Positions 46,299 through 58,769 are shown, counted from the stretch's first letter. The stretch: DNA of 64,000 nucleotides from Sporodiniella umbellata (GCA_025677835.1 JAIXMR010000001.1:730365-794364), one strand, 5' to 3'. Made by a program: numbers and translations. The notes: generated by a model not told the origin, from the sequence alone.

Positions 46299-49200
46299 AT
46301 GAAGTTTGGAAAAACTTTGAACAATAACCAAATACCAGAATGGTCAAGAAATTACATTTCATACAAACTGCTCAAGAGAGAAATCAAGGCTGTATCTAAC
46401 CAGGCTCCTGCTTCAGAAGAATCGACCACAGGTAACCATCAGAGTGTATGGGTCGATGTATTCATATAGGCAATAGCCGTCTATTTCCAGTTGGACAGAG
46501 AGCTTGAGAAAGTCAATACTTTCTTTGTTTACAAACAAAACTTAATTGACCGCCGAGTATGGATCCTGGATGAAAAATACGAGAAACAAAAAGACGAGTC
46601 AGACGAACTCTCCTGTGCTCTCAAAGAAACAAGGGCTCAAATGAATAGATTGTTATGGTTTGCTGAGATGAACTCGAAAGGCTTTAGAAAAATACTCAAA
46701 AAGTATGTTCTGTTTTTTTGGGGGGATTGTATTAAACCTTTTTTTTTTTTTTTTCAGAGTGGATAAAAAACTAGGTTTAGATACTCAGAATGAGTACTGG
46801 GAATCCAAAGTGGCTATCCTTCCATTTGCTGCGCCTGTACATTTGAAACAGACGATAGAAAATCTGAACGAAAAGATCAAAGAGCTAAATCTAGAGCAAG
46901 CGCCAAACAATAATAACTCAACACTAAAGGTTGAACGATACAAATCAAAGAATGAGGATATTTCGTTGGCTATTCAAAACGATAATACAAAAGAGTTGGA
47001 ACTTTTAATGAAAGAAGGAACTAGAGTAAGAAGCAAGCCTGATCTTCTCTTACTTGTATTTACTTTTGTTTTTATTTATATATATATTTTTTTTTAGACA
47101 GACAACACCATCTTGGAATTAGCCGTTGAAAATGAATCCATTGAATGTCTCAACTACTTGGTATCCAAATTAGGGCTGAATCTGCTCGAACATAGGGATC
47201 TGAATGAAAGGAACTTGTTGCACCGTGTCTGTATTCGCTCTACCTCTTTAAAGGTTGCTGAGAAATTGTTGACTTTGGCTCCTGGCTTAGCCACTGAACC
47301 TGATTTTGCTGGCAGAAGACCTTTGCACTATGCTGCTGAGTCCAACTTTCCTCAGTTAGTTCATTTACTTCTTTCGCACGCTATCGAACGCGGTTACTAT
47401 TCAGAATTCGGATTTATTGATCAATCATGGCAAGACCGTGAGGGATTTACTCCTCTTTTTTATGGTATTTTGCATGGTAGTACAGAGGCCGTCAAAGAGA
47501 TACTTGAGACGGGTCGTATCACTGATATCGATGAGCTCTTTGCCTCAGGACAAAAGTCTCCTTCTATTGAAGTATCCGATGTTGAGAGCATACCCGATTT
47601 TGCTCGCTCAGTCCACCACCCCTCTTCTGTCGCATTGGCCTGTAAGTTGGGCAATCTGGAGCTACTCAAAATGCTTATCAACAAGGGCGCTTCCCCTGAT
47701 CTGGCCGATGAAGACGGTGAAACTCCTTTGCTTTTTGCTATCCGAAGTCATTTCGCTCTGGGTGTCAAGGTGCTTATTGAAGAGGGCAAAGTGGATGTCA
47801 ACTTGGCCGAAAAAGTGAATGGATGGACTCCTTTGATGATCGCCGCTATTGAAGGCTTCAAGGAAATCACAGAAGTATTAATGGACGCTAAAGCAGACAA
47901 GGAAAAAACAGATCATAACGGCTGGACTGCCTCAGACCATGCTGTTTTCCGTGGGCACTTGGAAATCGGAAAGTTGACTAGAACTCAAAATCGTGCTTCT
48001 CCTGCCAATTCAGTCGTATCTGAAAAGACTCATGGAAGACTAGGTAAGAGTAGTGGCTTATCCAGAGCAAACCGTGTCTATGGCCACAAGTATTTGACCG
48101 ACAACTCCATGATTATCATTACCCTGGGGTCTAATGACGTCCGTAATCCTCTCTGTCGCAAATTCTTTGAGTTATCTCAGGCTTTTTTGGGAGAAGACCA
48201 GTCCAGAAGACTTTCTCTTTCTGTATCTGCCACCAAGGCATCCGGAGAATTCCCTATCATCGACATACAAACCGACGATAGTCAGCTTTTTTTCCCTGAA
48301 CCCATCGTTCTGTTTGCTGCTAAACCAGAAGAAGTTATGCTTCGATTTGATTTGATTGAGACCTTTGGATCTTCGCGCAACAGTAACGTTTTAGCTCGTG
48401 GTACATCCACCCTTTTCGGCGACTTTATCTTTACAAAATCCAAAGGATTCAGAGGCCCTACAGAAAAGGCTTCCTTGCGTGGTCAACAGACTGTGCCTTT
48501 AGTACAGGCTAAAGATCTAGACTGTATTGGAACTTTAGGATTCGAGTTTTTTGTTGTTACGCCTTTCCAACACAAAAATTTGCGTGTAGGAGATAGATAT
48601 ACTTACTACAAGTCGGTCGATACACAAGTGATCGGTCACCGCGGCTCTGGTATGAACAGAAAGGGATCCAAGCTCCAAGTAGGCGAGAATACAGTGCTTG
48701 CATTTGTTACAGCTGCCTCTCTTGGTGCAGAATACGTCGAATTCGGTAAGAATACGACTTTTAGTACTCTAGTACAAACGACTGATCCCAACTTTGTTAT
48801 CTAGATGTTCAACTCACAAGAGATTTGGTTCCAGTCGTTTATCACGATTTCACTGTGACTGAAACTGGTTACGATATCCCTTTGAACTCAATCACTTTGG
48901 AACAGTTTTTGAACTTGAGAAGATCTGGTCATATCAAAGAATATCACACTGGTGTGAGCGAAGGACAGCATGGATCAACCGTGGCCAGACAGAACTTCAA
49001 CGGAGAGTTCAGCAAGCAATCATCTGGAAGCAACTCCCCTCCTGGCGTACGTAATCGATCTCACTCCTTCTGCGCTGGAGGTTTTAACGGTACCATCAGC
49101 CCCAATCGATCCGACATATTTGAGCAAACTCGCACATCAAAAGCCGGCAAGATGAAGGGTAACGGTCCCGAAACAATTCAAGGGCCTTTTACTACGTTGG

Positions 49201-49806
49201 CCGAAACATTGAGGAGCGTACCAAAATCAGCTGGCTTCAATATCGAAGTCAAATATCCAATGATTGACGAAGCCGAACAGGATGAGCTCAGTCAGTTTCA
49301 GGAACTTAATATTTACGTTGATACTATTCTGGAATGTGTCTACGATAATGTTGAACAGGATCGACACGTTATTTTCTCTTCTTTCCACCCGGAAATATGC
49401 CTAGCCTTGAACTTGAAACAGCCCAACTACCCTGTTTTTTTCTTGACAGATGCTGGTACTTTACCTATGGCGGACGTTCGATGTAACTCGTTGCAAGAAG
49501 CTGTTCGTTTTGCCAAACAGGCTGATCTTTTGGGCGTTGTGGCTGCTAGTGAGCCCATTTTAGAAGCCCCCAAGATGGTTCAGGTTATCAAAGAGATGGG
49601 TCTCCTTCTATTTACTTATGGTGTTTTGAACAACGAAGTAGAAAATGCCGTTGCTCAAAAATACTACGGGGTAGATGCGGTGATCGTGGTAAGTTAATTG
49701 TTTAAAGCCATAGAACTTGGGTACTAAAAACGAAATCTCTTTGTAGGACTCTGTTCTTCCCATTCGAAAAGGCTTGAGAGGCACAGACGAAAAAGAATCA
49801 AATTAA
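46299..49806 (+). CDS. GDE1: Gde1-type glycerophosphodiester phosphodiesterase (SPX-ankyrin-GDPD)
   Basis: A cytosolic enzyme that hydrolyses glycerophosphocholine to choline and glycerol-3-phosphate. The SPX domain senses inositol pyrophosphates and phosphate status. Exons: 46299-46431, 46477-46702, 46758-47025, 47098-48745, 48805-49688 and 49747-49806, giving 1072 residues. The SPX domain spans about residues 1-160, starting MKFGKTLNNNQIPEWSRNYI. Ankyrin repeats cover about 210-500 (for example GRRPLHYAAES and NGWTPLMIAAIEG). A beta-rich linker follows, then the GDPD TIM barrel from about 770 with IGHRGSG, GENTVLAF and EFDVQLTRD. A Ser/Gly-rich insertion of about 70 residues splits the barrel. 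Its stop is only 8 bp from the stop of the opposing TBC gene. Confidence 0.96.
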
Positions 49807-49814
49807 ACTATTTA

Positions 49815-52146
49815 TTAAATTACAACATCGGCTTTGGGCATATGAGCGCCGATAAGCTCTTTAAACCTATTCTCATCTAATTGAACCCCCTTTTTACCAA
49901 GGATTTCATCAAAAAACGGGTCGTCATCTCCTTCAGTGATATGCCCACTCACAGCCAAGGCTGCTTTCACCTCTTCTCCTTTATGTTCGCCTACAAATCC
50001 CATGTTGAGAATTCTAACAGTCTCACTAAATCCACTGCCCCATAAAAGTGGCTCTAAATATTTTAGTACCACAAGGCCTGTTCGAAACAGGATGATATCG
50101 CCATGCAACAAGTAAATATCCCAAAGCCTTGACGAGAGTTCGAGCGGAACAATAGAAGCGAATATTGTCATAAACCAGTCTGGAAGGTAATTTTCGGGTG
50201 TGAGTGTCAGATTTTTAAAGTGAAGGTACAGTTTTGGAAAGTTTTCTGCAAAAATAACGTTAAACACTTTGAAAAACCCTTGAATTCTTTTTTCGTCTGA
50301 ATTATAAAGCGATGAAAGCACATCACTACTATTGATCATGTTGATTAAAGAAGAGAACGTTTCAACAGTGCCCATGTTGAGTAAGAGAACACCAGCTAAA
50401 AAGGAAGTACCTTTGGGCTTTTTATAAACAAAGCAAAAAAACAAACAAAAAAAAGCAAACAAAAGTATTTAAAATTGCTTCATTTCAATAAACAAAAATA
50501 ACCAAAAAAAAAAAAAAAAAAAAAAACTTACATAACTTAGACTCGGTCTATAGCCAACATAAGCTTGTAGAACCCTTCTTAAGGACACAAAAAGTGGGCC
50601 GTCAGGCTGATATAGATGTATATATAGCTAGAATATTAGTCGACATAGAAATAAAAGAAAGAGACAAGTACCTGAAATACACACAAGCTGGGGAGTGTTC
50701 TTAAAATGTCTTCATCAATCGCTTTGTTTAAAAAGTTGATAGCAGTTGAGTTATTCAACATGATCATCTGATCCTCATCAATTGAATGATCATCTTCCAT
50801 GTATAGGCTGTCAGAATCCCTGTCCTCATCTTCATCTTGACATTCTCTTTCGTTTATGTTCTTTTCGTCCAAAAATCCTTGGTCGTAGACAAAGTCGATC
50901 TCCATAGCTGGCCTTCCCCCAGACTCTGAATCTACCTCATCTTCCTCTTCACTTGATTCGTATTTAGCCTCTATATTACTCACATAATTTTCTTCGTCTG
51001 CCTTTTCTCTCAAGACGTCTAAACTACTTGTTCGTCTACGTTGTTTATACATTATGTCCTGTGGATTTCCAATAGGTTTGGCTCGTTTCGGCTTTCGGAC
51101 TTCCACTATTGGTGTTCGTCTCAGACTTTCAGTCCAAGTCTCTTTTGTAATATTGGCTTTGTTGCCGATTTTTAATTTCCATACTTTTCTTCTACATCTC
51201 GGCGGCACACCTTGATCCCATAGCAAGATAGTTTTTTTTTCCTGAATTCTAACGTTCCACTTTGGAATGATATCTGTCTCCCATAGCTGGATAGCCTGTG
51301 ACACTTTCTTGTCCTTTTCTTCTCGTTTACGGGAGATCTCTTTTTGCTTCTTTGCTTCCAGTTTTTTAGACTTCTTCATCATAGCCTCGTGTTCCTGGAG
51401 ATGCTTCTTCTCTTCTTGAGGGTCTTTAGGGGGCAGCATTCTTTATTGGCCAGTGAGTCTCTCTCTTTTTTGTTGGAACCTGGGTCGTTTTGCCAACTTA
51501 CCTTGGTCGTGTTTTAGAAATAACTGTGTCTAGTAGTGAAGGCTTTTGATTCAACGATTTAGATCTCTTAAAAGGGTTTAGCCTATTAACTGATGAGTTT
51601 GATTTCTGTAAGCAATGATAGAGCTGTTGCTTCCTACGTGGGTTTGTTTTTCATTATGGAAGTACCACCTGATGTAACAATCACATCGGCCTCGTTCACA
51701 TTTCTTCTTGCCCCGCGGTTTTTTCTGTTGATTTCGTTTGCATCATGGGCGGAAGATGTAACTGCTGCTACAGCCGCTTCGGCGGCGGCGGCGGCGGCAG
51801 TATTAGTGGTATCGTCGAGTACGTCTGATATAGAATAAAACGGACCGGATACGTCTGAGCTGGTAATGGTCATGCTTTCAGAAGGTGATGTGCGACGAGG
51901 CATGAATTTCATCAACTTTGAGGGTGCAGATTCTCTAGGTAGATCTAGAGAAACCTCTTCAAAGAATTGATCATAGTTGTTTTTAGAGCTGTTTTCAGAG
52001 TGTATGTACAAATGTGGAGAATGAGGAGAATGATCCAAAGAAATTTCATCTAGCATCTTACTAGCTGAAAGATTATGATTATGGTTATTTTCAAGATGAA
52101 TTGATGTAAAAGTACCGGAAAGATTAGCGTCGCTTGACTCTTTCAT
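49815..52146 (-). CDS. TBC-domain Rab GTPase-activating protein
   Basis: A GAP for a Rab GTPase. Exons on the minus strand: about 51679-52146, 51502-51605, 50672-51440, 50532-50606 and 49815-50417, giving about 672 residues. The N-terminal 150 residues are disordered, with an Ala run (about 115-130). Then come TRPRMLPPKDPQEEKKHLQE and a basic coiled coil. The split TBC domain has the start motif LLWDQGVPPRCRRKVWKLKIGN and the later YRPSLSY/GTSFLAGVLLLNM and LPDWFMTIFASIVPLELSSRLWD blocks. Motif A (usually IxxDxxR) falls in the DEDILRTLPSL region with Thr where Arg-type families vary, so finger residues should be checked. The exon 1 donor is uncertain: GTTACA at 51678 or GTGATT at 51684 both keep frame. 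Confidence 0.85.
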
Positions 52147-53095
52147 TGCTGTTTGGGGAAAAGTGCAAAACGAGAAATAGAAAAGCGGTCATTAAAAGAG
52201 GCAACAAAGGACATGATTTATCTGAAGTTTAAATGAACCCCCCGCATAAATATCCTTAGGCACTCGCTCTTTCCTCCTTGCTTACTTTATTCTTAAAGCT
52301 CACAAGTCATCTTTTGTATTTCACTTCAGCGTCTTTGAATAAGAAGTATGCCAACATGTGTATTCCATATGTTTACACAGCGCAAAAATACACGATCTGT
52401 CTAAAAATAAGCCTGTACACAGCAACACTCATGACCAGCTGTTTGACAGCCAGTTTGAAAGGAAGAAAGGTTGTTTGTGGAAATGGCGACGATTTTTACC
52501 AACTGAAAATTGCTAGGGTATATGTCTACTGCAAGCGATTTCATACTGCTGTTTCAGCTGGGTAATTTGAAAACGCCAACGATTTTAGTAGACAACAAAC
52601 GTTTTTAAAATATTTCCTAAAGCGGAACCAATTTTGAGTTTTATTTGTTTACTTCTTTTCTGGGAGTGTTTGCTTGCTATTGTTTTATCCAAAGTCACAG
52701 AGCAAAGGGAAGGTCACTAGTGCTGTGCATACAAAATTTGACTAAAAAACGGTCCCGTGAACATTGAGGACACATAATCAAAACGAAATTACCGCATATT
52801 CAAGTAATACAAAGCATTCCGTCTTTCCTTTTAGCATAAATAAGACATTACTCTCTTCTGCGTCAAGCAAGACCTATCTAGGTTTGGAAGCCTACTTTCA
52901 AAGACCCTATCGTTTACAGAAACCAAGAAAAATACAGCGCGCATAATATCACTGTTGTTGGTTTTTAAACACGTTTCAATTTAAAGCAAGAAGTGGGAGA
53001 TAGGTCATGTGCACCACATGATCTTATCATGTGATCTAGCTCTTTAAAAATTAAGCAGTTTTCTTTTTTGCTTATTCTTGCTAACAGAGTCATTC
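52147..53095. other. Divergent spacer between TBC and SNF2 genes
   Basis: About 950 bp with no gene. Three E-box-like CATGTG/CACATG sites cluster at 53005-53034, 60-90 bp upstream of the SNF2 start codon. Confidence 0.5.
53005..53034. promoter_or_regulatory. Cluster of three CATGTG/CACATG boxes
   Basis: TCATGTGC (53005-53012), CCACATGA (53014-53021) and TCATGTGA (53027-53034) lie within 30 bp, the first two forming an inverted pair. bHLH factors bind CANNTG boxes. That this is a functional site is inference. Confidence 0.3.
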
Positions 53096-53309
53096 ATGAA
53101 TATCTCGGACAGCAATTACAATGGCTATAAACCAAATAGCCCTTCTCCTTCACTCATGAGTGTAGAAGAGGATTTGTTTGCAGAACCCAAGCGTAGACGT
53201 TTCAATAACTCATCAGCCAATTCAACTGAATCATCTCCCTGTCCATCTTCTGTATATATAAAAAAAAAGAGAAATCATCAAACATACTCATTCCTATTAT
53301 TTTTATTTG

Positions 53310-53350
<41 letters not shown>

Positions 53351-56300
53351 CTGTCTTTACTTTGATTTATTTTTTATATTTCCCCCTTAAATAGACGTCA
53401 AGTGTGATAGATTTACCTTTTGTGATTGATTTGACCCAAGATTCGCCTACACAATCCATGCAAGAACTAACAATCTCTGAAAAAAAGCCTTCGAGGCAGG
53501 CTATGTTTTTAGAACAAATGAGACGTCGACAAGAGCTAAAAGACAAACAGAAAAGGGAGATGGTACAGAAAGAACTGGAACGTGAACGAGTTGCAGAAGA
53601 ATTCAGAAAGGGCCTGATTCAGAAGCAAATGGATTTCGATAAAAACCGACAACAAACAGAGAAATCATCAGAAGAAAAGTGCGCCCAAATTCGACAAACA
53701 GAGAAAAACTCAGTGCCTATAACAGAACACGTTCAAATATCTAAAGAAAGACCCACTTCAACACTTCCAAGCGAACAGAAAAAAGTCACCTCCAAAGAAA
53801 AAAGCAAGCCGCTCTCAGAAGAGCACAAACAGGTATCTCAAAAAGAGTATGCACAAATACCTAAAGAATGCAACCCAACGCTCCAAAAAGGCCACAGCCA
53901 GTCACCCCAAAAAGAATACATCAACACGTCAGGCAAAGAATATATCCAGTCACTTCAGAAAGACAAGGAAGTACCTGAGAAACCAAGGGCAATTTATCCT
54001 ATGTTTTTGAGCGACCGAAAGAGACGGAAAGAAGAAAGCAAAGGTGAGCCGGCACTTGATCCGCACTATCTACAGGAGAAAACTAGTCAAAAGGAAGCAG
54101 AACAAAGAAAACAGACAGAGATTGAAGCAAAGTATTACGCCCTGCAAAAAAAAGTCCGTCTTCAAAAGGAAGAAGAGCGAAGGCAGAGAGCGCAAAAGGA
54201 GGCAGAGAAAGCAGAGGCTGAACAAAGAGAAAGAAAGAAGCAGGAAGAAGCATACCGGCTCAAAGAGCAACAAGAGCGTATGGAGCAGAAACAAAAAGCG
54301 GAAGCACTGGCACGCCAGGACCTTGTTTTTGGAGACGAACCAACAAACAAAAACATATGTCTGGGCATGATAAAGTCTGAAATAGTTGCTCTAAGACAGC
54401 TCAACGTGACCAAAGACGACTTATTAGAATACGTAAACGTTCAACCAGAAGGCAGGCGTAACAACAATTACTGTGAGTAACCCTTTTTCCTGTCCTACCC
54501 CCTTGCTTATTTTTGTGGACCTTTTTCGTTAAACGATAACACTCACTCATATTGTTATTTTAGCATTTACTGTAGCCTCAAGAACAACACCGCCTGTCTC
54601 TGTAAGTTTGCGTGTTTTTGTTTAGATCTTAAAAATGTTAACAGAGGGCTTTAGCTTGGCTGGGTGCCTTTCAGTGATACCAAAGTGCTCGGCCCTCTAC
54701 TGGATTACCGAGTGATCTGGTGGGATACGTTTATTCCTAGAAATAAAGCGACGCAGAACAGAACACCGCTTTACTTTATTCTCTATTGTAGACCTCAGAC
54801 GATACATTCCATAGGCAACTTTCTAAGGGATCATCGTCATTTTCTTGCAGAACCCCTTTACCTCAACCCAGATTATCGCTATTTCAATCCGCATCTACAT
54901 CTCCAGGGCCCAGGCGATCAGGCCCATTATATGAACAGTGGCTATAGAAACTACAGTTCGGGTGAAGATTCTTTGCGTCAGACTCAACGGGATATTGAGC
55001 AGCTGCTTGAAAGTATACCCAATGACGTGCCAACAAAGAAAAAGCAAAAAAAAAAGAAGCGGCCAATCGTGATTGTTGAATCAGGGGAAGATGAAGAGGA
55101 GAGCATGAAAGAAGTAAGCGCCCAATCAAGTGGTGAAGAGGATGCTGAAGAAGATGAAGATTTATATATAGAAGGGTTGACCATCACTTTGATGCCTCAT
55201 CAAGCTCGTGGTATCAATTGGATGACAGACAGAGAAGCCAATGCACAAAGTAAAGGCGGTATACTAGCAGATGTAAGTTGTACATGTATATATGTGTATG
55301 TCTATTGGTAGAATAATCAACTAATTTTCCTTTTTTCCTATAGGACGTAAATACTTATAATTATACAAACAAATCTTTATTTTGTATTCATACTATTGAT
55401 ATAGATGGGTTTAGGGAAAACAATCCAGACTATTGGCTTGATGGTTTCCTCTATGGAATCAGGCGAGAAAGCAAAGACACTTATTATAACCCCACTCGCA
55501 TTAATCCAACAATGGGCAGATGAGATAAAGTCTAAAACAGAACAAGGGCTATTAAAGGTACTAGTCCATCATGGCCAGAACCGAACCAAGAATGTGTCAA
55601 CATTCTACAAGTATGATGTAGTTATTACCACGTATCAGGTTGTGGCAGGTGATATGCCCAGCGATCTTGAAAAGAAGAAGAATCAGGAGGCTGTTGTCGA
55701 TGAAAGATACGGTCCACTATTTCAGTTGAAATGGCACCGTGTGGTATTGGATGAAGCACAACAGATTAAAAATAAGTCTACCCGGTCTTCACTTTCTTGT
55801 TCAGCTCTGTTGGCGGATAAACGATGGTGTCTGACGGGTACACCTATTCAAAACAACGTGGATGAGCTTTTTAGTTTGCTACGGTTTTTAAGAATCCAGC
55901 CATTGAATAACTACACCATGTTCCGAAAGACCATCTCGGTGCCCATTCTTCAGGGAAATCCGGGATTGGCTATGAGCCGGCTCAAGGCAGTCCTGATGGC
56001 AATTATGCTTCGAAGAACAAAAGCCATTCTGATGAAAGACAAAGGAGCCAACTCGTTTGAGTTGCCCATACGACAGAAAAACGACATTTTACTTGACTTT
56101 AATGATCACGAGCGAAAGATTTATGATCTTTTAAAGTCTAAAACTCAAGATAGTGTTCAACAGCTAATAAAGCAAGGGCAGTCAGCTTATTTGAATATGC
56201 TTTGTCTACTCTTAAGACTAAGACAAGGTTAGAGCAAAGCATAGAATCATACATGTTCAAGCCATACTTACCCATTCTTTCTCTTAGCATGTGACCATCC

Positions 56301-57226
56301 CAAATTGATTATGAAAGCTATTGGAGAGAAAGACGTGGTTGAAATACTTTCGGATGCCAATGCTACACTAAATATAGACTCTGATGTCGCCTTACATACA
56401 TGTGGTCTCTGCGGGAGGTAATGAGTAGAAGAAAAGAAAAAAAAAAGAAAAACAAAGATATTAAAAAAATTGCCCAGTATTACTGAGACCAGCACTGGCA
56501 CGTTCTGTCTCAAATGCCAATCTTCGTTAGAAAATCCAATATTGGGTTCAAACCATTTCAAGTCAAGTACAAAGATCCAAAAAATGCTGGAGCTACTTGT
56601 GGACACAAAAGAGAAACATTCTGGTGAAAAGACAATCATCTTTTCTCAGTTTACATCCATGCTGGACTTATTAGATTTGCCTCTGAGGAAGAATGGATTC
56701 AAGTATTGTAGATGTAAGTAATTCCAAATCCAGAATAGCGATTTACCTTTACAGACGACGGATCTATGTCTGCTGCAGAGCGAGAAAGAAGCTTACTAGC
56801 ACTGAGATACGACCCAAGCTGCACCGTTATGCTAATCTCTCTCAAATGTGGCTCTTTAGGGTAAAGAATACTTAACAATCAAACTATATTAAACGCAATG
56901 AATAAATACGTAGACTCAATCTGACAGCAGCCAATCGAGTCATTCTTTTGGACATCTGGTGGAACCCAGCACTAGAAGAACAAGCAATTGATAGAGTGCA
57001 TAGAATTGGGCAAAAACTACCTGTATATGTTACTAGACTCATGATTAACCACTCTGTAGAAGAAAAGATTATAGAGCTGCAAGAAAAGAAGGTATAACAG
57101 ATCTTCTCAGTTCCATAGCTAACGTCTCTACAGGCACAGCTCTCCAAAGGCGCATTAGGCGATGGAAGCATGGTTAAAAATACAAAGTTATCCATCAACG
57201 AGATTCGCTCTTTATTCGAAATTTAG
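53096..57226 (+). CDS. SNF2-family ATPase of the Uls1/HLTF/Rad8-like group with SUMO-interacting motifs
   Basis: A DNA translocase of the Rad5/16-like SNF2 branch. Exons: 53096-53251, 53395-54472, 54564-54601, 54655-55272, 55344-55346, 55405-56227, 56288-56417, 56478-56713, 56755-56860, 56914-57091 and 57134-57226, giving 1152 residues. The N-terminus has a KRRR basic motif and two close SUMO-interacting motifs ([15 protein letters not shown], about residues 56-70), then a Lys/Glu-rich coiled coil. The helicase part has [12 protein letters not shown], Walker A DDMGLGKT, DEAQ, TGTPIQN, and the late motifs [10 protein letters not shown] and RVHRIGQ. Between lobes is a minimal Cys cluster CGLC..CLKC where Uls1/HLTF carry a full RING. 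A 3-nt exon (GAC) completes DDMGLGKT. SUMO-targeted ubiquitin ligase activity is doubtful without a full RING; a SUMO-directed remodeller is likely. Confidence 0.9.
55344..55346 (+). other. 3-nt coding microexon (GAC) in the SNF2 Walker A motif
   Basis: The triplet GAC is bounded by TTTCCTATAG and GTAAATAC. Including it gives GGILAD-D-MGLGKT, the almost invariant SNF2 motif; skipping it deletes one Asp. It splits a 132-nt gap into introns of 71 and 58 nt, the normal size here. Confidence 0.75.
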
Positions 57227-57597
57227 GTTGGACCTCTCTCACTCAAAACAAAAAAGTCTATTATACCAAGTGACAGGAGAAACTTTCTTTAGATACATTA
57301 AACAACCTCTGATTTACTAGAGTCCCATTATTATTATTATTGCTTTAAGCGAGTGATTTCTTTTGGTACAACGTGTTAAATAGAACAGTCAGAAAAATAT
57401 TGACGAACCACCCTCTTTTGCACCAAATAGAGTTTTATAGAGAGTATGTAAAATGACATACGTTGCTGTAAGCATCTATACATATATATGAGGAAGTAAT
57501 TTGCTTGTCTTGACGTAATAAGTACCACAACGCTTATGTTGGTTAATTAGCTAGTCTGAATTTCCTGACGTGCAAACCTTTACCCGGAAGTCTATCA

Positions 57598-57625
57598 TGG
57601 CGTGTGTGTTGAATGTCACACGCCA
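57598..57625. repeat. Perfect 9-bp stem inverted repeat with 10-nt loop
   Basis: TGGCGTGTG at 57598-57606 pairs with CACACGCCA at 57617-57625. It is GC-rich in an AT-rich spacer about 370 bp after the SNF2 stop. It could be an RNA hairpin, a protein-binding palindrome or a miniature-element relic. Confidence 0.7.
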
Positions 57626-58290
57626 GACGGTGTAACAGATAGGATTGCCCTTTATGGCCAAAAATGACATTCCTGTCGATTCTCACTTAATATTCTCTGT
57701 CAATTGTTTCTTCAAAAAGTTTAATTCAGAAAAAAAAAAAAGAAAAAGGAAAAAGATCCTCACAAGTTGCTTTCTGTAATTGATTTAGCGCTCTATACAA
57801 TAAACACTGGGGTATTTTTTTTTTTTTTTTTTTTTTTTTTTGCAAGTCTGTAATAGTAAATGCAAGGTCAAGATGTGGCAAAAGACATGGTGTCTGTTAT
57901 GCTTTTCATTCATCATTATGCATGGTCTGATATATAGGGTTTCATACTTGTTTTTGTTTTGCTTCTCTTTTTTCTGGGCCACAAAAAGAAGCTTTCTCTT
58001 TCTGACCGTTCGATGCTACGATCCCTTTTCAAACAAAGCTTATCTGGCCGCGGGTCATTGTTGCCAAACTGCAGCTACTCTCCAAGTGGGGGTGAGTATA
58101 GGGAATACCTTTTTTGGCTACTGAGACACACGGATAGTGGAACAACTGTCTTTTCGTTTGAAGAAAAAAGAGATCGACAATTAGAACAGCGAGGGAGCTA
58201 ATTTTGATTGGCCGAGGGTACAGAAGGTGTATATATCTCGGTTTGTAGCGACTGTGTAGAAAGAGGTTTACATTTCTTTTTGTGTGTAGT

Positions 58291-58298
58291 CATGTGAC
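58291..58298. promoter_or_regulatory. TCATGTGA box upstream of PMC1
   Basis: It lies in GTCATGTGAC, a near-palindrome, about 470 bp upstream of the start. The same 8-mer or its complement occurs upstream of the LITAF and SNF2 genes. Function is inferred only. Confidence 0.25.
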
Positions 58299-58769
58299 AG
58301 GATCATCCCCAACAAAAAAGCGCCAAAAAAAACCTCTGAGAACGACATCAGCATGACTCCGCACATGCCCATTTCTCGTCGACAGGCAAAAAACTACAAG
58401 CAACAATGCTTTCATCATGATTTTCGTACTCTGACAATAGAATGAGCGATTAAGAAAGTAGGCGGAGATTCTAGATGTTCCAAGTGGATTTTTCTTTTTT
58501 TGTGTGAGAGGACGATAAAAAAAGGAGATTTCTTTCGAAAAAACCCAATTTCATTTGGAAAGTTCCAAAGTTCACTCAAGTTACTGCCGTTCAAAATCAA
58601 CCATTTCTCAGAATTCTTTATTTGCACACACATAAACACACACCCATTCATGCTGTAATTGACTTTTTTTTTTTTTGGTTTTATATATTCTGCTTATAAA
58701 AACTGTGTTTTTTCTTTTTTTTTTTTTTTTTTATAGCTTTCTACTATCAAACAAATCTAGTGCAGATTG

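Larger units (their letters stand above)
57227..58769. other. Spacer between SNF2 and PMC1 genes
   Basis: 1.5 kb. It contains a perfect hairpin at 57598-57625, a T tract of about 26 at 57816-57841, a TCATGTGA box at 58291-58298 and T tracts just before the PMC1 start. Two overlapping plus frames (57840-58124, 57959-58201) are hydrophobic and lack similarity; they are not taken as genes. Confidence 0.5.

Noticed and set aside
57840..58201. Overlapping hydrophobic frames before PMC1
   Set aside because: No family resemblance; follows a long T tract; likely chance.
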